Shown here: in pieces, positions 6,089 through 7,082 of the stretch
Layout of the letters: every line of letters begins with the position of its first letter
Position numbering within the stretch: position 1 is the first letter of the stretch
Assembly (NCBI GenBank): GCA_023415235.1
Contig: JAEZLP010000058.1
Span: 1 to 7,082 of the forward strand
Reading direction: 5' to 3'
DNA from: Bacillota bacterium
GTDB taxonomy: Bacteria; Bacillota; Clostridia; Peptostreptococcales; Anaerovoracaceae
DNA length: 7,082 nt
Notes under the pieces: generated by a model
Seen by the model: the letters and a program-made list of their open reading frames with translations, nothing else
Told to the model about the DNA's origin: nothing
Databases searched by the model: none
Position numbers and translations under genes: made by a program

Positions 6089-6129
6089 TTATGCAGCCGG
6101 GTCCGTTTGATTCATCCCCGGCTGCATAA
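6089..6129 (-). promoter_or_regulatory. Strong hairpin between ric and the EamA gene
   Basis: A perfect 13-bp stem (6089-6101 with 6117-6129, core ATGCAGCCGGG) has a 15-base loop. Neither side is followed by a run of T, so it is a poor classical terminator. On the minus strand it lies 45 bases after the ric stop and about 15 bases before the EamA ribosome binding site. It may slow or end ric transcripts, protect a processed end, or form the 5' structure of the EamA mRNA. Confidence 0.6.
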
Positions 6130-6133
6130 TCCT

Positions 6134-6162
6134 AGTCTAAAGCAGACGAAATTTCTTTTCAA
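6134..6162 (-). promoter_or_regulatory. Candidate sigma-A promoter for the EamA gene
   Basis: TTGAAA (6162-6157), a 17-base spacer, and TAGACT (6139-6134) match the vegetative consensus at 5 of 6 and 4 of 6 positions. Initiation would fall near 6127, at the base of the hairpin at 6089-6129, so the EamA mRNA would begin with that structure. It lies just beyond the ric stop codon. Confidence 0.5.
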
Positions 6163-6173
6163 CCTGTTTTTAC

Positions 6174-6869
6174 CTACTCTTCAAAACGCCGAAACAGAAT
6201 ATTATTTTCCAGATGGATGTGCTGGAACAGATCGCTCTCCAGCTCCTGCAGCAGCTTATAGGTCTTCGAGTAGGTTGCGCAGCCATCCGTTGGAACGATA
6301 TAATCCTCCGTAATGCTTCTCAGCTCTTTTAAAATATCTCCGGCAGCCTCATGCTCCTCTTCCGTTTCTCGGATGACTTCTCCTATCTTTTTCTTAAGCT
6401 CCTCCGTGCCCTCCGCCTCATATTTCCTGATCAGCGGAAAAAGGATTTCCTCTTCCTTGATCAAATGCTGCTCCAGCTCCATTTTTAAATTGTGAAACAG
6501 TTTGTGGACACGGAAAAGTACGGGATGGCCGGGACCATGAACCCTTAATATGGTTGAAGTAAGGTCGCTGAGCTCGGGAAGCACCCGATTCAGATATGCG
6601 TGATGCGTGCTTACGATGTAATCGATCAGACCGTTGTTCTTCATCGCTGTGAAATCCGTCTGATCCTTCAGCTGACTCGTTTCGCGGCGGGCCTCCTCCA
6701 ATTTTGCCAGGACATCCTCTTCCTTAAGATTCTGTTCCTTGATTGCTTCGGCTAAAGGCCTATGCCCGCCGCAGCAAAAATCAATATTGAATTTCTTAAA
6801 AACTTCGCCGGCTTTTGGCATGATTGATACAATCTCGCCGATACTTTGTGATGTTTGAAAATAACTCAT
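6174..6869 (-). CDS. ric: Di-iron iron-sulfur cluster repair protein (RIC/ScdA/YtfE family)
   Basis: This is a cytoplasmic protein of 231 residues, full length for the family. The N-terminal ScdA_N (DUF542) domain, residues about 1-60, contains FCCGG at 31-35 with the conserved Cys pair. The hemerythrin-like four-helix domain, about 80-231, carries likely iron ligands: His89 or His90 (STHHAYL), His135 and Glu139 (EQHLIKEE), His173 (EEEHEA), and His217 and Glu221 (QHIHLENN). These match the His/Glu pattern of E. coli YtfE. Family members help restore iron-sulfur clusters after nitric oxide or oxidative damage. The start ATG 6869 has GAGAGGAG six to seven bases upstream. One small oddity is LFRR near the C-terminus, where LFPR is common. 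The leader has operator-like palindromes (separate entries), in keeping with stress-responsive control. Confidence 0.95.
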   Translation of the reverse strand: MSYFQTSQSIGEIVSIMPKAGEVFKKFNIDFCCGGHRPLAEAIKEQNLKEEDVLAKLEEARRETSQLKDQTDFTAMKNNGLIDYIVSTHHAYLNRVLPELSDLTSTILRVHGPGHPVLFRVHKLFHNLKMELEQHLIKEEEILFPLIRKYEAEGTEELKKKIGEVIRETEEEHEAAGDILKELRSITEDYIVPTDGCATYSKTYKLLQELESDLFQHIHLENNILFRRFEE

Positions 6870-6887
6870 TTTTTGCTCCTCTCTTCC

Positions 6888-6941
6888 TTCCGGAATTAGT
6901 ATCTACAGTTTCTAAAGTATTTTTTCTTCCATTTTCCGGAA
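6888..6941. promoter_or_regulatory. ric: Pair of TTCCGGAA palindromes in the ric leader, with an extended -10
   Basis: The perfect 8-bp palindrome TTCCGGAA occurs at 6888-6895 and 6934-6941, 46 bases apart, both continuing as TTCCGGAAT on the plus strand. The distal copy touches an extended -10 on the minus strand, TGTTATGAT (6949-6941), which would start transcription near 6934. No good -35 was seen. A repressor bound at 6934-6941 would block that promoter. The proximal copy lies just upstream of the ric ribosome binding site. Confidence 0.4.
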
Positions 6942-6964
6942 TCATAACACGAATAAATAATAAT

Positions 6965-6988
6965 CCACCGGCATTGCCGGTGGTTTTT
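6965..6988 (+). terminator. Terminator-like hairpin upstream of ric (plus-strand orientation)
   Basis: A perfect 8-bp stem CCACCGGC/GCCGGTGG (6965-6972 with 6976-6983) with a 3-base loop is followed by TTTTT (6984-6988) on the plus strand. It has the full form of a factor-independent terminator, yet no plus-strand gene precedes it. It may stop antisense transcription away from ric. On the minus strand it is followed only by ATTATTATT, a weaker signal, and might end a gene lying beyond the right edge. Confidence 0.65.
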
Positions 6989-7082
6989 CTTGTGCGGGCA
7001 AAGCCCTATTATACCAGCAGCGTTTGAAAACGCATGCGATCTGCCACTTGCATGCTCTTACTTGTTATCACCCTTGAAAGGG
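6989..7082. other. Right-edge stretch with no supported gene
   Basis: Apart from the promoter-like element, this stretch holds two GCATGC palindromes (7032-7037 and 7050-7055, 18 bases apart) and a small dyad CCCTT/AAGGG at the very end (7071-7082). A minus-strand frame is open from the edge to a TAA at 7011-7009 (about 23 codons), but this is too short to be evidence of a gene. Confidence 0.3.
7008..7033 (-). promoter_or_regulatory. Extended -10 promoter element with adjacent dyad
   Basis: TGGTATAAT (minus strand, 7016-7008) is a perfect extended -10. Just upstream lies the dyad GCGTTT/AAACGC (7020-7033), placed in the -35 to -10 spacer where a repressor could act. The hexamer at the -35 distance is not TTGACA-like. 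A transcript would start near 7001, run through the hairpin at 6965-6983, and reach ric after about 130 bases. Confidence 0.4.

Noticed and set aside
6824..7027. A 67-codon plus-strand frame across the ric start
   Set aside because: It overlaps the ric start and leader, contains the complete terminator-like hairpin inside it, and has no ribosome binding site.
7009..7081. Possible C-terminal end of a minus-strand gene entering from the right edge, stop at 7011-7009
   Set aside because: Only about 23 open codons, which is expected by chance in a sizeable share of random frames, and the stop overlaps a promoter-like TATAAT. It cannot be supported without more sequence.
7034..7082. A plus-strand ATG frame open to the right edge
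   Set aside because: There is no ribosome binding site upstream, only 16 codons are visible, and it begins inside a GCATGC palindrome.
1..7082. CRISPR array, tRNA, insertion sequence ends or phage attachment site
   Set aside because: No regularly spaced repeats, cloverleaf-like segment, transposase or integrase frame, or long terminal repeats could be found on either strand.

Overview
The window looks like chromosomal DNA from a low-to-moderate-GC Gram-positive anaerobe, most likely a member of the Clostridia (Bacillota). This is an inference from strong AGGAGGTGAT-type ribosome binding sites, AT-rich spacers with factor-independent terminators, a secreted protein with copper-amine-oxidase-like repeats, and the style of the aminotransferase and YeiH proteins. 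No rRNA or tRNA gene was seen, and no insertion sequence, integrase, phage gene or CRISPR array. It reads as ordinary core or near-core genome, not as a mobile island.

Layout. Positions 1-17 hold the first codons of a minus-strand gene leaving the left edge. Its Shine-Dalgarno sequence lies inside an inverted repeat. Next, on the minus strand, come a terminator (129-157), a secreted stalk-domain protein with a methionine-rich C-terminal half (196-1686), an unrecognised 115-residue two-helix membrane protein (1792-2139), and in front of that a 12-codon ORF with a near-perfect Shine-Dalgarno (2170-2208). A 166-bp spacer carrying a 17-bp quasi-palindrome separates this unit from a plus-strand class I/II aminotransferase (2375-3580). 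The aminotransferase converges, with a 12-bp gap, on a minus-strand YeiH-family membrane exporter (3593-4597). The exporter is divergent from a LysR-type regulator (4740-5618) across a spacer containing 38 consecutive A/T bases. The regulator converges, with an 8-bp gap, on a half-size EamA/DMT membrane protein (5627-6061). Upstream of that on the minus strand is a di-iron Fe-S cluster repair protein of the ScdA/YtfE/RIC family (6174-6869), preceded by a 213-bp leader region rich in dyads and promoter-like elements.

How the genes fit together. The clearest functional module is the divergent LysR-YeiH pair. It resembles the YeiE/YeiH arrangement of enterobacteria and suggests regulated export of sulfite or a related anion. 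The RIC protein repairs iron-sulfur clusters damaged by nitric oxide or oxidants, so the right half has a stress-defence flavour, but no operon links the exporter to RIC. The small EamA gene lies downstream of ric and has its own promoter-like sequence. The left half (secreted protein plus small membrane protein) is envelope-related and of unknown role.

I see no convincing new multi-gene system. The most worthwhile leads are small-scale: the hairpin sequestering the Shine-Dalgarno at the left edge, the 12-codon leader ORF, and the paired TTCCGGAA sites in front of ric.
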